From: a bacterium
GTDB lineage: Bacteria > Acidobacteriota > Thermoanaerobaculia > Multivoradales > J023
NCBI GenBank assembly: GCA_024226315.1
Contig: JAAELT010000194.1
Coordinates: forward strand, 62,001 to 126,000
Length of the DNA: 64,000 nt
Direction: 5' to 3'
Below are positions 18,974 to 28,073 of this stretch, piece by piece. Both the position numbers and the translations under genes were made by a program. The notes beneath the pieces are model-generated. The model was not told the DNA's origin. It worked only from the letters and a program-made list of their open reading frames with translations, and made no database searches. How positions within the stretch are numbered: position 1 is the stretch's first letter; every line of letters starts with the position of its first letter.

Positions 18974-19362
18974 CGCTTTTCCTCCAGCGTGGGTCCGGAA
19001 ACGAAATAGTCGCGACCGGCGATGTAGGTCCCGAGAACGACCAGCAACAACGGCCAGCTGAGGCGCAGAGGAAAGAATCCGAACCGAATCTCCAGGTAGT
19101 GGCCGTCCGGCGTCAACAGATTGCCGAGCAGCAAGAGACTGCCGGCTAGCACCGCCAACCGGGCACCGCCACGCCGTGGCTGATTGCGATCGGCCAAGTG
19201 GCAAAGGCCGATGCCGACCAGCGCCAAAGGCCAGAGCCCCAGCAGTTGCTGCCAGCTGACGTGGCCCAGCTCGTAGAGCCAACCGAAGATTCCGACCAGC
19301 ACTACGGCAAGGCCCCCGATTATACGGTCGTATCGGATCGGTCCGCTGGTTTCGCTTCTCAT
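18970..19362 (-). CDS. Small DUF5668-type membrane protein
   Basis: A 130-residue protein with four hydrophobic segments in two pairs (IGGLAVVLVGIFGWLYEL, LWPLALVGIGLCHLA, then LAVLAGSLLLLGNLL and WPLLLVVLGTYIAG). The paired WPLxLVxxG pattern matches the transmembrane part of LiaF-type proteins, without the soluble C-terminal domain. It probably arose from the same ancestor as the next gene. GAGGAG lies nine bases before the ATG, and it opens the operon that runs to 16300. The role is likely structural or regulatory in the membrane sensor complex; this is inferred from position. Confidence 0.75.
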   Translation of the reverse strand: MRSETSGPIRYDRIIGGLAVVLVGIFGWLYELGHVSWQQLLGLWPLALVGIGLCHLADRNQPRRGGARLAVLAGSLLLLGNLLTPDGHYLEIRFGFFPLRLSWPLLLVVLGTYIAGRDYFVSGPTLEEKR

Positions 19363-19485
19363 CTTCGATCTCCTCGTCTATCCACACCATACGGGAAGGC
19401 GGGCGGCGAGATCCCGCGGCACCGGTCAACGGCGGCCAGGAGACGGCGAGCGGCGCCCGGAGGCTCGGGGCGATAGTCTCCAGGA

Positions 19486-22062
19486 GTGAAGCCGCTGCCG
19501 ATCGACGCCGTGCTGCCCAGCATCACCGATGCCCTCGCCTCGGCCTCCGCGGTCGTCTTGCGCGCGCCGACCGGCGCTGGCAAGACCACGCGGGTGCCCC
19601 CGGCTTTGGTCGACGCCGGCATCGGCGACGGCAAGCGGCTCGTCATGTTGGAGCCGCGCCGGATCGCCGCGCGCGCCGCGGCCCGGCGAATCGCCGTCGA
19701 GCGTGGCTGGCACGTCGGCAAGGAGATCGGCTACCAAGTGCGCTTCGATCGCCGCGCCGGACGTGAGACCCGGATCCTGATCGTCACTGAGGGCATCCTG
19801 ATCGGGATGCTGCAGCGGGATCCATTCCTCGAGGATATCGGCGCGGTGGTGTTCGACGAGTTCCACGAGCGCAACCTTCAGTCCGATCTCGCCCTGGCCA
19901 TGGTGCGCCGGGTGCAGGCCGAGGCTCGAGAAGACTTGAAGATCGCCGTCATGTCCGCCACCCTCGAGCCACGACCGATCGCGGACTATCTCGGAGATTG
20001 CCCGATCGTCGAGAGCCGGGGCCGGCTCCACCCGGTCGAGATCCTCTACCTCGACCGGGCCGACGATCGGCGCCCGGACGAGCGCCGGCCCGAGGCAGTG
20101 GTGGCGGCCGGCGTCCGGCGCGCGCTCGACGCGATGGATGGCGACGTATTGGCTTTCCTGCCTGGCGTCGGCGAGATCCGCCGCACGGCAGAGCTCCTGG
20201 AGTCGGCCGCGCGCGACCGGGGGCTGCGCCTGCTCTCGCTCTACGGCGACCTGCCAGCCGAGCAGCAGGACGCGGTGCTCGCGCCTGGATCTCGTCGCAA
20301 GGTGGTGCTGGCGACCAATGTCGCCGAGACCTCGATCACCATCGAGGGCATCTCCGCGGTGGTCGACAGCGGCCTCGCCCGCGAGCTACGTTTCGACCCT
20401 GCCCACGGCCTCGACCGGCTGGGGCTGGTGCGCATCAGCCGAGCCGCCGCGGACCAGCGCGCCGGCCGTGCCGGCCGCCAGGGGCCGGGCCTGTGCCTGC
20501 GCCTGTGGACCGAGCACGACGACCGCAGCCTGGCGCCGGCGACCACCCCGGAGATCCGGCGCGTCGACCTGACGGCACCGGCTTTGCAACTGCTGGCCTG
20601 GGGTGAGAGCGACCTGGCGGGCTTCGGCTGGTTCGAGCCGCCCGACCCCGCGGCCCTGGAGCGAGCGCTCGAATTGCTCGCCGACCTCGGTGCGATCGAC
20701 GCCTCCCGGAGCATCACCCGGCTCGGCCGCGCGATGGCGCGTCTGCCCGTCCACCCGCGACTGGGCCGGCTTTTGATCGCCGGACATGAAGGCAGCGAGC
20801 TCGAACGCGCGGCGCTGTGCGCGGCGCTGCTCTCGGAGCGGGATGTCGTCCACCGCGGCGCCTTCCACCGCGGTGATCAGAGGTTCGGCGCGCGGACGGT
20901 CGGGACATCGGACCTGCTCGACCGACTCGATGCGCTCGAGTCATTCGTCGCGACCGGGTACGGCGAAACCGCCATCGGAGAAATCCACCGCGGACGGGCG
21001 CGTCACATCTCGCGGGTCGGGAGACAGCTCGCCACGATCGCCCGCCGGGCGCTGCCGAAGCTCGGTGACGCATCCCCCCAGGACACCGAAGAGCTGCTGC
21101 TGCGTTCTCTGCTCGCCGCCTATCCGGATCGCGTGGCACGACGCCGCGCGGCCGGCCAGCCGCGCGGCGTGATGGTCGGTGGCCGGGGCGTCCGCCTGTC
21201 GGAAGCCAGCTGCGTCCAAGAGGCGGCGCTCTTCGTCTGTCTGGACCTCGACTCGCGCGGCACCGAGGCGCTGGTGCGGCAGGCCTCCGCGGTCGAGGCG
21301 TCGTGGCTTCCGAACGACCAGATCGAGACCTCGACCGCGGCGGCCTTCGACAGCGAGCGCGAGCGCGTCGTCGGCCTGTGGCGCAAGCGTTACCGCGATC
21401 TCGTTCTGGAAGAGCGGGACCGCGATCCGCGGGAGTGCGACGGCGGCGCCGAGGAGGTCGAGCGGATCCTGGTCGACGCCGCCCGCGAGCGCCTCGATCG
21501 TGCCCTGCGGCTCGACGAGCCGGGCGTCGCCGCCTTCCTCGCCCGCGCCCGCAGCGTCGTCCATTGGCGACCCGACCTCGGCTTGCCCGCTTTCACGGCC
21601 GAGGATCTCGCCTCTTCCCTACCCCACCTGGCGGCCGGCAAGCGTTCGTTCGACGAGCTGCGCCGCGCGCCGCTGCTGGAGATCCTCCAGGGGTCCATCG
21701 GCTTCGAGCAGCTCCAGACCCTGAAACGCATGGCGCCCGAGCGCGTCGCGGTGCCCAGCGGCAGCCAGATTCGGCTACGCTACGAACCCGGCAAGCCGCC
21801 AATCCTGGCCGTCCGCATCCAGGAGATGTTCGGCCAGCGGCAAACCCCGACGGTCGCCGGCGGCCGGGTGCCGGTCCTCCTCCACCTGCTGGCCCCCAAC
21901 ATGCGCCCGCAACAGGTCACCGACGACCTCGCCAGCTTCTGGCACAACACCTACCCCGAGATCCGTAAAGAGCTGCGAGCCCGTTACCCACGCCACGCCT
22001 GGCCCGAGGATCCGCTGACGGCACGACCCGAGAAACGCCCGGGCCGTCGCCGCAAGGCTTGA
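19486..22062 (+). CDS. hrpB: DEAH-box ATP-dependent helicase HrpB
   Basis: The protein is 858 residues, close to the usual 800-850 for HrpB. Walker A is APTGAGKTT, motif II is DEFHER, motif III is MSATLEP, motif V is ATNVAETSITIEGI and motif VI is DQRAGRAGRQGPG. A helicase-associated region and the HrpB-specific C-terminal domain follow (to FWHNTYPEIRKELRARYP, a family signature). HrpB is a cytoplasmic SF2 helicase related to RNA helicases; its cellular role is not well known. It starts with GTG; AGGA lies nearly against it, so the exact start is open. It is convergent with thiI, with a seven-base gap. Confidence 0.93.
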   Translation: MKPLPIDAVLPSITDALASASAVVLRAPTGAGKTTRVPPALVDAGIGDGKRLVMLEPRRIAARAAARRIAVERGWHVGKEIGYQVRFDRRAGRETRILIVTEGILIGMLQRDPFLEDIGAVVFDEFHERNLQSDLALAMVRRVQAEAREDLKIAVMSATLEPRPIADYLGDCPIVESRGRLHPVEILYLDRADDRRPDERRPEAVVAAGVRRALDAMDGDVLAFLPGVGEIRRTAELLESAARDRGLRLLSLYGDLPAEQQDAVLAPGSRRKVVLATNVAETSITIEGISAVVDSGLARELRFDPAHGLDRLGLVRISRAAADQRAGRAGRQGPGLCLRLWTEHDDRSLAPATTPEIRRVDLTAPALQLLAWGESDLAGFGWFEPPDPAALERALELLADLGAIDASRSITRLGRAMARLPVHPRLGRLLIAGHEGSELERAALCAALLSERDVVHRGAFHRGDQRFGARTVGTSDLLDRLDALESFVATGYGETAIGEIHRGRARHISRVGRQLATIARRALPKLGDASPQDTEELLLRSLLAAYPDRVARRRAAGQPRGVMVGGRGVRLSEASCVQEAALFVCLDLDSRGTEALVRQASAVEASWLPNDQIETSTAAAFDSERERVVGLWRKRYRDLVLEERDRDPRECDGGAEEVERILVDAARERLDRALRLDEPGVAAFLARARSVVHWRPDLGLPAFTAEDLASSLPHLAAGKRSFDELRRAPLLEILQGSIGFEQLQTLKRMAPERVAVPSGSQIRLRYEPGKPPILAVRIQEMFGQRQTPTVAGGRVPVLLHLLAPNMRPQQVTDDLASFWHNTYPEIRKELRARYPRHAWPEDPLTARPEKRPGRRRKA

Positions 22063-22069
22063 ATGAGGC

Positions 22070-23584
22070 TCACTCGCTCAGTAGAGCCGGCGACATCGCC
22101 GCCTGCAAGGCCTCGTCGGTTCCAGCACTGCGCAGGATTCCCTTCAACCCGCCACGGAAGTGGAAGGCCCGGCGGCCGGCCTCCTTCATAAGCTCGGCGA
22201 GGTGTGCGCTCTTGAGCCCCACCTCACAGTAGAAGAGGTAGGTCTGCTCGCGATCGAATGACCGGTACGCCCCGAGTGCTTCGACGTAACCGAGCGACAG
22301 CGCCCCGGGATGGTGCCAGGATCTGAAGGCCATGGGCGAGCGTAAGTCGATCACAACCGCCCCTTCCGGCACGCTTTCCACTTCCAGGTCCGGTGCCGAG
22401 ACCCTGCCGAGATCGAGCGCGCGGAGATCGAAGGTCGCGCGTTCCTCGATCAGGGCCTTCAGCTTCTCGGGATCCAGTCCCTGCTCCGCTCGCGCCACCC
22501 GGCTCACCTTGGCGTGGGTTTCCGGGCCGCGGGGGGTGAGGGCGCAGTACTCCGGCACCTGGGCTGATAGGTCGTGGGTACCGACGAGGCGGGCGAGATC
22601 GATGATCTCCTCCTTGTTGGCTGCCACCAGTGGGCGCAGGATCGGGATCTCGGTGGCCGAGGAGATCACCGACAGATTCGCCAGCGTCTGCGAAGAAACC
22701 TGCCCCACCGCCTCGCCGGTGACGATCGCGTTCGCCTTGACCATGCGCGCCAGACGATCCGCGGCGCGCAGCATCTGGCGTTTGAGCAACACCTGCCAGA
22801 GCGGCTGCGGGCAGCGTGTCCGCAGCTCCTCGACCGCGGGACGGAAATCGACCATGTGCAACTGGGGGCGATAGCCGGCGCTCCAATCGTCGGCGAGTAC
22901 CTTGGCCACCGGCAGCACGGCATCGCGATGGGAGTCGCCGGCGAGGTTGCAGAAGAGGTAGTCGACCATTACCCCCCGGCGCAACAGCAGCCAGGCAGCA
23001 ACCGCGGAGTCGAAACCGCCGGAGAGCAGCACCACGGCGTGTCCCTCGGTACCCAGGGGCAAGCCGCCCTGCGCCGGAATTCGGCGACTGGAATAGTAAG
23101 CGTCGCCCCGCCGCAGCTCGATCCGGGCGGTCACTTGCGGGTGTTTCAAGTCGACGCCTGCAGCGTGAGGTGCGAGCAGCGCGCCGAGCTCGCGCTCGAC
23201 CTTCGGCGAACGGAACGGGAGTTTCTGGCTGCGCCCGCCGCGGCGTACGCGCACGGCGAAGGTCTTGCCCGCCACCACAGGCGCGAAGATCTCTTCTCCG
23301 CAGCGCAAGATGTCCTCCAGGCTCTGCCAGGGCCGCCTTTCGGCGGACGTCACCGAGCTGACGCCGAAGATCCGCGACGCCACCTCGCCGGCGCGCTCGG
23401 AAGATGATTCCAGGTAGAGTCGCGACCAGGTGCGCTTGATCTCGTGCCGAATACCCGCGCTGTCGAGAGCGTCGGCCAGGTTCCGGGCCAGACGCTCGCA
23501 AAAGCGGTTGCGCGTGCCCTTGGCCTTGACGCTGAGCTCGCCCGAGTAGTGGATTGCGTAGACCCGCCGGTGGTTGCCGCTCAA
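22070..23584 (-). CDS. thiI: tRNA 4-thiouridine synthase ThiI with rhodanese domain
   Basis: This 504-residue protein has the full long-form layout: an N-terminal ferredoxin-like and THUMP region (to about 165), a PP-loop ATPase with LLSGGFDSAVA (near 183), and a C-terminal rhodanese domain (about 405-504) whose active Cys is in FYCEVGLKS. A second conserved Cys is in VPEYCALTP, matching the partner Cys344 of E. coli ThiI. The enzyme moves sulfur from an IscS-type donor to U8 of tRNA and, in some bacteria, to the thiazole of thiamin. The start is a TTG whose TTGA overlaps the stop of the upstream peptidase gene, so the two are coupled. Confidence 0.95.
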   Translation of the reverse strand: MSGNHRRVYAIHYSGELSVKAKGTRNRFCERLARNLADALDSAGIRHEIKRTWSRLYLESSSERAGEVASRIFGVSSVTSAERRPWQSLEDILRCGEEIFAPVVAGKTFAVRVRRGGRSQKLPFRSPKVERELGALLAPHAAGVDLKHPQVTARIELRRGDAYYSSRRIPAQGGLPLGTEGHAVVLLSGGFDSAVAAWLLLRRGVMVDYLFCNLAGDSHRDAVLPVAKVLADDWSAGYRPQLHMVDFRPAVEELRTRCPQPLWQVLLKRQMLRAADRLARMVKANAIVTGEAVGQVSSQTLANLSVISSATEIPILRPLVAANKEEIIDLARLVGTHDLSAQVPEYCALTPRGPETHAKVSRVARAEQGLDPEKLKALIEERATFDLRALDLGRVSAPDLEVESVPEGAVVIDLRSPMAFRSWHHPGALSLGYVEALGAYRSFDREQTYLFYCEVGLKSAHLAELMKEAGRRAFHFRGGLKGILRSAGTDEALQAAMSPALLSE

Positions 23585-24819
23585 ACCCCGAACCGCACCT
23601 TCTGCCGCAAGAGCCAGCGCCGGAAGCCGCTCGACAGCTGCTGCCAGTCGAGGTCGAGGCGCGACATCAGCTCCTCGGGTCGCATGTCGCCACCTGACGC
23701 GACATTCGCGAGGTAGCCGTGAAAGGCGGCGGCTTGCTCTGGGTCTTCATCCAGCAGGTAGCGAACCAGAAACGACGACATCAGGTAGTGGGTCTCGATA
23801 TCGCCGCCGAAGAATGCTTTCTTGTCCATCGCCAGCAGCTTCTCCCAGGACGGCGCCGTGCCCGCCTCGACCATCTTGTACTCGGTCTGGAGCAACAACA
23901 CGCCCAGACGGCGCCCGAAGAGCAGATTGGCCGGCCCGAGCGGCCCTCCCCTGAGCTCGCCCCGGCGATCCAACGACGCCATCGACAGATCGTTGGCCAT
24001 GCCCTCGTCGAGCCACTTCGGCAGGCGATCGATGAGTCGCCCCTCGTTCCGCAGGAGCCTGAAGCTCACCAGGTGGGTCAGCTCGTGCAGCAGGACCGCG
24101 GTCAACTTCTGGCGCGAATGGGAGCCACGGTAGAGTACTACCAGGTCCGGGGTCCGAAAATAGCCGGCGGTATCGGCCTCGCGCACCTCGTGGCCACGCG
24201 CGCGCTGGAATTCCAGGAACGCGCGCTCGCCGCCGAAGAGCACCACCGATCCGGTGACGTCATCCTCGACCGGCAGTCCGTATCGCTTCGCATACAGGCT
24301 CGCGTGCTGCCGGGCGACCGTGGCGAGATCCTCGATCAGCCTCCGGTCGTCGATCTGGGTGTGAAGAGTGTAGGGGCCGAGCTGCTTTTGCGCCCACTCC
24401 GGTCCGAGATCCAGAGGCTCCGACTCCGGCGGCACGATCTGAATCTTCGGCGGCAGGCGGGGGCGCGGCGTGTCCGGATCTCGCGGCAGGCGCGGAGCCT
24501 CGAGGTCGACCCAGCCGACGCGATCACCGAAACGCACCTTGACCCAGTTCTCGCGCGACTCGAGCAGCGGCAGACGGACCTCCGGCAGGAGCGCGAGCAC
24601 GGTGGCCTCGGAATCGGGCTCGAGATAGAGCGCACTGTCTTCGGCGAGGTCGATCAGCGTGGTGGCGTCCTCCACCGACCATCCCGCCGGCTGGCCGAGG
24701 ACGGTCACCGCCTCTTCCCGCACGGGCTCTTCCCGCGCAGCCCCTTCCTCTTGCCCCACCGCAACCGCCGCGAACGGCACCAGGCACAGCAGACTTCGAC
24801 CGATGGTACCGAGAGACAT
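23581..24819 (-). CDS. Secreted gluzincin (peptidase MA-like) protein with SH3b-like domain
   Basis: This 412-residue protein starts with a signal peptide (cleavage near VAVGQ/EE). A bacterial SH3-like domain follows at about 60-110 (DSALYLEPDSEATVLALLP, NWVKVRFGDRVGWVDLE). Then comes a zinc peptidase domain with HELTH in LLHELTHLVSF and a downstream WLDEGMAN, the third ligand Glu. This is the peptidase MA (DUF2268/M61-like gluzincin) arrangement. The substrate is unknown, but an SH3b suggests binding to the cell wall. It is coupled to thiI downstream and six bases from the VWA-like gene upstream, which places it in the 27956-22070 run. Confidence 0.85.
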   Translation of the reverse strand: MSLGTIGRSLLCLVPFAAVAVGQEEGAAREEPVREEAVTVLGQPAGWSVEDATTLIDLAEDSALYLEPDSEATVLALLPEVRLPLLESRENWVKVRFGDRVGWVDLEAPRLPRDPDTPRPRLPPKIQIVPPESEPLDLGPEWAQKQLGPYTLHTQIDDRRLIEDLATVARQHASLYAKRYGLPVEDDVTGSVVLFGGERAFLEFQRARGHEVREADTAGYFRTPDLVVLYRGSHSRQKLTAVLLHELTHLVSFRLLRNEGRLIDRLPKWLDEGMANDLSMASLDRRGELRGGPLGPANLLFGRRLGVLLLQTEYKMVEAGTAPSWEKLLAMDKKAFFGGDIETHYLMSSFLVRYLLDEDPEQAAAFHGYLANVASGGDMRPEELMSRLDLDWQQLSSGFRRWLLRQKVRFGV

Positions 24820-24825
24820 GGCTTC

Positions 24826-26163
24826 TCAGCCCGCCCGGCGCAAACCACGCGCCTTGTCGGTGAGCTCGATCTCGTGGGTCAGGTGGGCGCCTTCGAGCCA
24901 GATCACGACCTGGGAGCGGAGCTCTTTGCGCAGGTCGACGAGCGCTTTGTTCAACAGACGTTGATCGAGCACCTCCTGCTCCTCGCCCCAGGGCGAGGGC
25001 GGGGGCGGGGCCGTTTCGGAGCCTTCGGGCGGAATCGACCACACGAACAGAGGCACCCCCAGGCGGCGGAGATACTCCCGCACCACTTGTGGCGAGAAGC
25101 GGCTGTCGTCTCGTGTTTCTCCCGAACGGATCAACACCACTGCCCGACGCCGGTCGCCGGCGGCGGCCACCACGCCGGCGATCGCCACCGCATCGGCCAG
25201 CTGCTGGCGCGGCACGGCGACGTCCTGATCGGGGTAGAAGGCGTCGGTGAGAATGTCGAACAGCGGCCCGAAGTCACGTATGTCGCGGGAGACCTTCACC
25301 TGCTCCATCGCCAGCGGCGCTTCGCCCTGCCCGACCAGCGTCTGCTCGCGCTCGATGGTGGGAAAGGCGAATCGAACCCGGTCCTCGTCGTCGAGCACCG
25401 GAATCCGCACTGGCCGCTGACGGCTGGCGACGATGCGCTGCTGGTGCCGCTCGTGGATCCTGCGCAGGCCGGCGAGGGTGGCGGCGGACTTCTCGCGCAC
25501 GATCAGGAGGTTGACCGGCCCCCGCTCCACCGCCACGACGGGCACGGCTCGCCCCCGCTTCTCGAACCACGCGGCCATTTCCCCGAGGCCAGGGGCGCGC
25601 TTCTCGGTGTTCATCACCAGACCGGTCAATTCGGTGGCGACCTCGTCTCCGTAGGTGCCGCCGAAGACCAGCTCGGCCTGGGCCTGTTCGGTCTCGGAGA
25701 ATCGCAGCTCGGCACGCAGGAAGTGTAGGCCGGCGACGTCGTGCGGCGGCAACGGGATCGCCTCGAAGCTCTCCGCCGCCAGCGGCTGACCGTCGAACGT
25801 CAGGTTCACGCTCGGTGGCGTCTGGTGATCGAGCGCGGACCAGATCAGCCGCGCGTTGATCGCGGCCCTTTCACCGCTCCGATCGAGCGCCAGCCGGGCC
25901 TCGACCCGGTCGCGCGGCAGGTTCACCCACTGGCGGATGGTCTCGAGCTCGCGGCGCTCGGCGTCGTAGGCGGTGGCCGTCAGCTCGTGCGGCGACAGCC
26001 CGCTGCCGAAGTCGCAGTTGACGATCCAGGGCGGCCGTGACGAGCCGCCGACGAACCGGCCGTCGAGCCGGATCTCGACCAGCGCCACCTGTTCGCTCAC
26101 GCTCAATTCCACTGCCTGGGTGCCGGTCACCAGGCCGAGAAGGAGAGTCACGAACTCGATCAT
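24826..26163 (-). CDS. Secreted VWA-like protein, partner of the VWFA-related protein upstream
   Basis: This 445-residue protein has a weak signal peptide (VTLLLGLVTGTQA/VE). An N-terminal beta-rich part of about 130 residues is followed by a divergent von Willebrand A-like domain. Its best landmark is near residues 345-385, RRAVVLIRSGETRDDSRF then VVREYLRRLGVPLFVWSI, which matches the last strands of a VWA fold. No MIDAS motif (DxSxS) can be read. It lies nine bases from the VWFA-related gene and six from the peptidase gene, so all three are probably co-transcribed. It likely acts outside the cytoplasm in protein-protein contacts; its exact job is unknown. Confidence 0.7.
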   Translation of the reverse strand: MIEFVTLLLGLVTGTQAVELSVSEQVALVEIRLDGRFVGGSSRPPWIVNCDFGSGLSPHELTATAYDAERRELETIRQWVNLPRDRVEARLALDRSGERAAINARLIWSALDHQTPPSVNLTFDGQPLAAESFEAIPLPPHDVAGLHFLRAELRFSETEQAQAELVFGGTYGDEVATELTGLVMNTEKRAPGLGEMAAWFEKRGRAVPVVAVERGPVNLLIVREKSAATLAGLRRIHERHQQRIVASRQRPVRIPVLDDEDRVRFAFPTIEREQTLVGQGEAPLAMEQVKVSRDIRDFGPLFDILTDAFYPDQDVAVPRQQLADAVAIAGVVAAAGDRRRAVVLIRSGETRDDSRFSPQVVREYLRRLGVPLFVWSIPPEGSETAPPPPSPWGEEQEVLDQRLLNKALVDLRKELRSQVVIWLEGAHLTHEIELTDKARGLRRAG

Positions 26164-26171
26164 CGTCTACG

Positions 26172-27956
26172 TCAGGTGCTGCTGCCGATCTGAATCGGGC
26201 GGCGGACGTAGGAGGATTCGCTGGCCAGCTCGTCGCGCACGCCGATGGCCACTCTCTGGCGGCCCCGGCGCATCCGCAGCTCCACGGAGTAGACATAGTA
26301 CTGCTTGCGGGCGACCTCGATCTGCGCCACCGGCACGGTGAGCGGCACCTGTTCCTGCTCGACCGGCGACATGCGTCCGTTGTCGTCGATCACCGCCACC
26401 GAAAACCGCAGCTTGCCGTGGTACACCTCCGTCTGGGGTACCAGCGTGGCATTCTCCAAGGGCACCCGCACCTCGATCGGCAGCAGGTACCGGTCGGACT
26501 TCTCGGTGTCACGGCGCACCTGGTTGAAGCGCAGCTCGACCCCCATGGGGTTGGTGTCGATGCCGTAGAGCAGAGACGCGAGAGTGCCCTCCGAAAGGTG
26601 GGTCTCGGCCGTCTTGTCGCGGTAGCCGGTACGGTGGCGCACGGTCAGCCCCTTGCGCTTCACCTTCACCTCGATGTCGTGATAGCGCCCGTCGCCGGAA
26701 TGCGACGGCACGTAGCCGAGCGAGTAGTAGTTGCGGAAGTCCGCGGCCATGCCCTCGAACGCCATCGCGATGTTGTTGGTGTTGAACGTCGCCAGGCCAC
26801 CGGTGTCGTGGGCCATCATCAAGAGAGGCTCCTGCTGGCCGGCGACGCGGACGAAATCGGCCTCGGCCCGTGAGCCGACGACCACGCCGTCGGTGCCACG
26901 GCTGCCGCCGTACTCCGCCGACAGGCTGGCGTGCGAGCGCAGGCCGACCGCCTCGAGGGTGTAGAAAGTCACCCGGTTGGCGTTGGCCGAGGCGGTCAGC
27001 TCGCGGAACCGCCGCCGGTTGTCGTATTGGGACGAGCGCAGGGTGATGCCGGCCGCGTCGTCACCGAAGCGGCTGTCGAGCATGAAGAAGAGATCCTCGC
27101 CGGCGGTCATGGGAATGCCGTCCGAGACGTGGAGCACCGCCTTGCGCCCCGGTAGCCCGGCCAGCGAGCCCACCATCTCCTTGAGATAGCGCACCGTCGT
27201 CTCGACGTCGAAGTGAAGCGATTTGGCATAGAGGTCGACGTAGGCCTCGGCCTCGAACACCGTGGCCGAGTCCTCGACACGCCGCAGCACGTCCTTGCGA
27301 TCGCTGTCCGCCTGGACCGCGAATCCGGATAGCTTCTCGAGCCCGTCGAGGGCGTCGCTGATCGCCCGCATGTTGGAGGTAAAAGACTGCCGTACGTGCA
27401 GCGAGCGGTCGAAGGTGACCAGCATCACCCGATCGCCGGGCGTAACGTGCTCGTAGAGGAACTGCCTGACCCCCCGGATCACCTTGTTGCGGTTGAACGG
27501 CTTGATGAACAGATTGTCGATGTAGATGATGATGTGCAGACGCTGATCTTCCGGCACCACGGGCTGCTCGACCCGCCGCAGATCGAGCCGCGGTTCGCGC
27601 TCCTCGTCCGGCGGCTCCGCCTGCTCCGCCGGTAACGACTCCGCTGTCGGCCGGCCGTCCTCGACGGCGAAGAAATTGCTGACCACCACCGGCTTGCCGT
27701 TCTCGAACAGCTCGAAGTCGTCTCGTTTCAGCCCTTTGATCCGGTTGCCCTTCTTGTCGGTCACGTAGACGTCGACGTTGACGACGTTGACGTCGATGGA
27801 CTCGATGAAGATCTCGTCGGTCTCGGGACTGGCGGCGTCACCGTTGCCCTCCTGGGCCGCCAGAGTCGTCGAGAGAGCCAGCATCGCGCCGAGTATCAGC
27901 GCGACGAGCAGCGGAATCGCCGGTATTTTTGGTAGTCGTGTCGCGGGGGTTTTCAC
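26172..27956 (-). CDS. VWFA-related protein (acidobacterial type), secreted
   Basis: This 594-residue protein resembles the VWFA-related family frequent in Acidobacteriota. A signal peptide (ILGAMLALSTTLAAQ) is followed by the family hallmark, a short beta segment (VNVDVYVTDKKGNRIKGLKR, then DFELFENGKP), then a von Willebrand A domain with IIIYIDNLF and TPGDRVMLVTFD. The MIDAS loop reads DNLFIKP rather than DxSxS, so metal binding may be lost. Later parts are GLATFNTN and a C-terminal beta domain (about 450-590). It is thought to bind partners at the cell surface. It opens the operon to thiI and is divergent from the glycosyltransferase at 28074. Confidence 0.85.
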   Translation of the reverse strand: MKTPATRLPKIPAIPLLVALILGAMLALSTTLAAQEGNGDAASPETDEIFIESIDVNVVNVDVYVTDKKGNRIKGLKRDDFELFENGKPVVVSNFFAVEDGRPTAESLPAEQAEPPDEEREPRLDLRRVEQPVVPEDQRLHIIIYIDNLFIKPFNRNKVIRGVRQFLYEHVTPGDRVMLVTFDRSLHVRQSFTSNMRAISDALDGLEKLSGFAVQADSDRKDVLRRVEDSATVFEAEAYVDLYAKSLHFDVETTVRYLKEMVGSLAGLPGRKAVLHVSDGIPMTAGEDLFFMLDSRFGDDAAGITLRSSQYDNRRRFRELTASANANRVTFYTLEAVGLRSHASLSAEYGGSRGTDGVVVGSRAEADFVRVAGQQEPLLMMAHDTGGLATFNTNNIAMAFEGMAADFRNYYSLGYVPSHSGDGRYHDIEVKVKRKGLTVRHRTGYRDKTAETHLSEGTLASLLYGIDTNPMGVELRFNQVRRDTEKSDRYLLPIEVRVPLENATLVPQTEVYHGKLRFSVAVIDDNGRMSPVEQEQVPLTVPVAQIEVARKQYYVYSVELRMRRGRQRVAIGVRDELASESSYVRRPIQIGSST

Positions 27957-28073
27957 CGACGTCTCCTCTGGGGTGGGTCTTAGGTGCGCCGATCAACAGT
28001 AGACTAAATTCGCCTCCGGGGCGTCAAGCGCGAAGCCAAAGCTCAAAAACATGGATCGCCACGACTCAAAATC

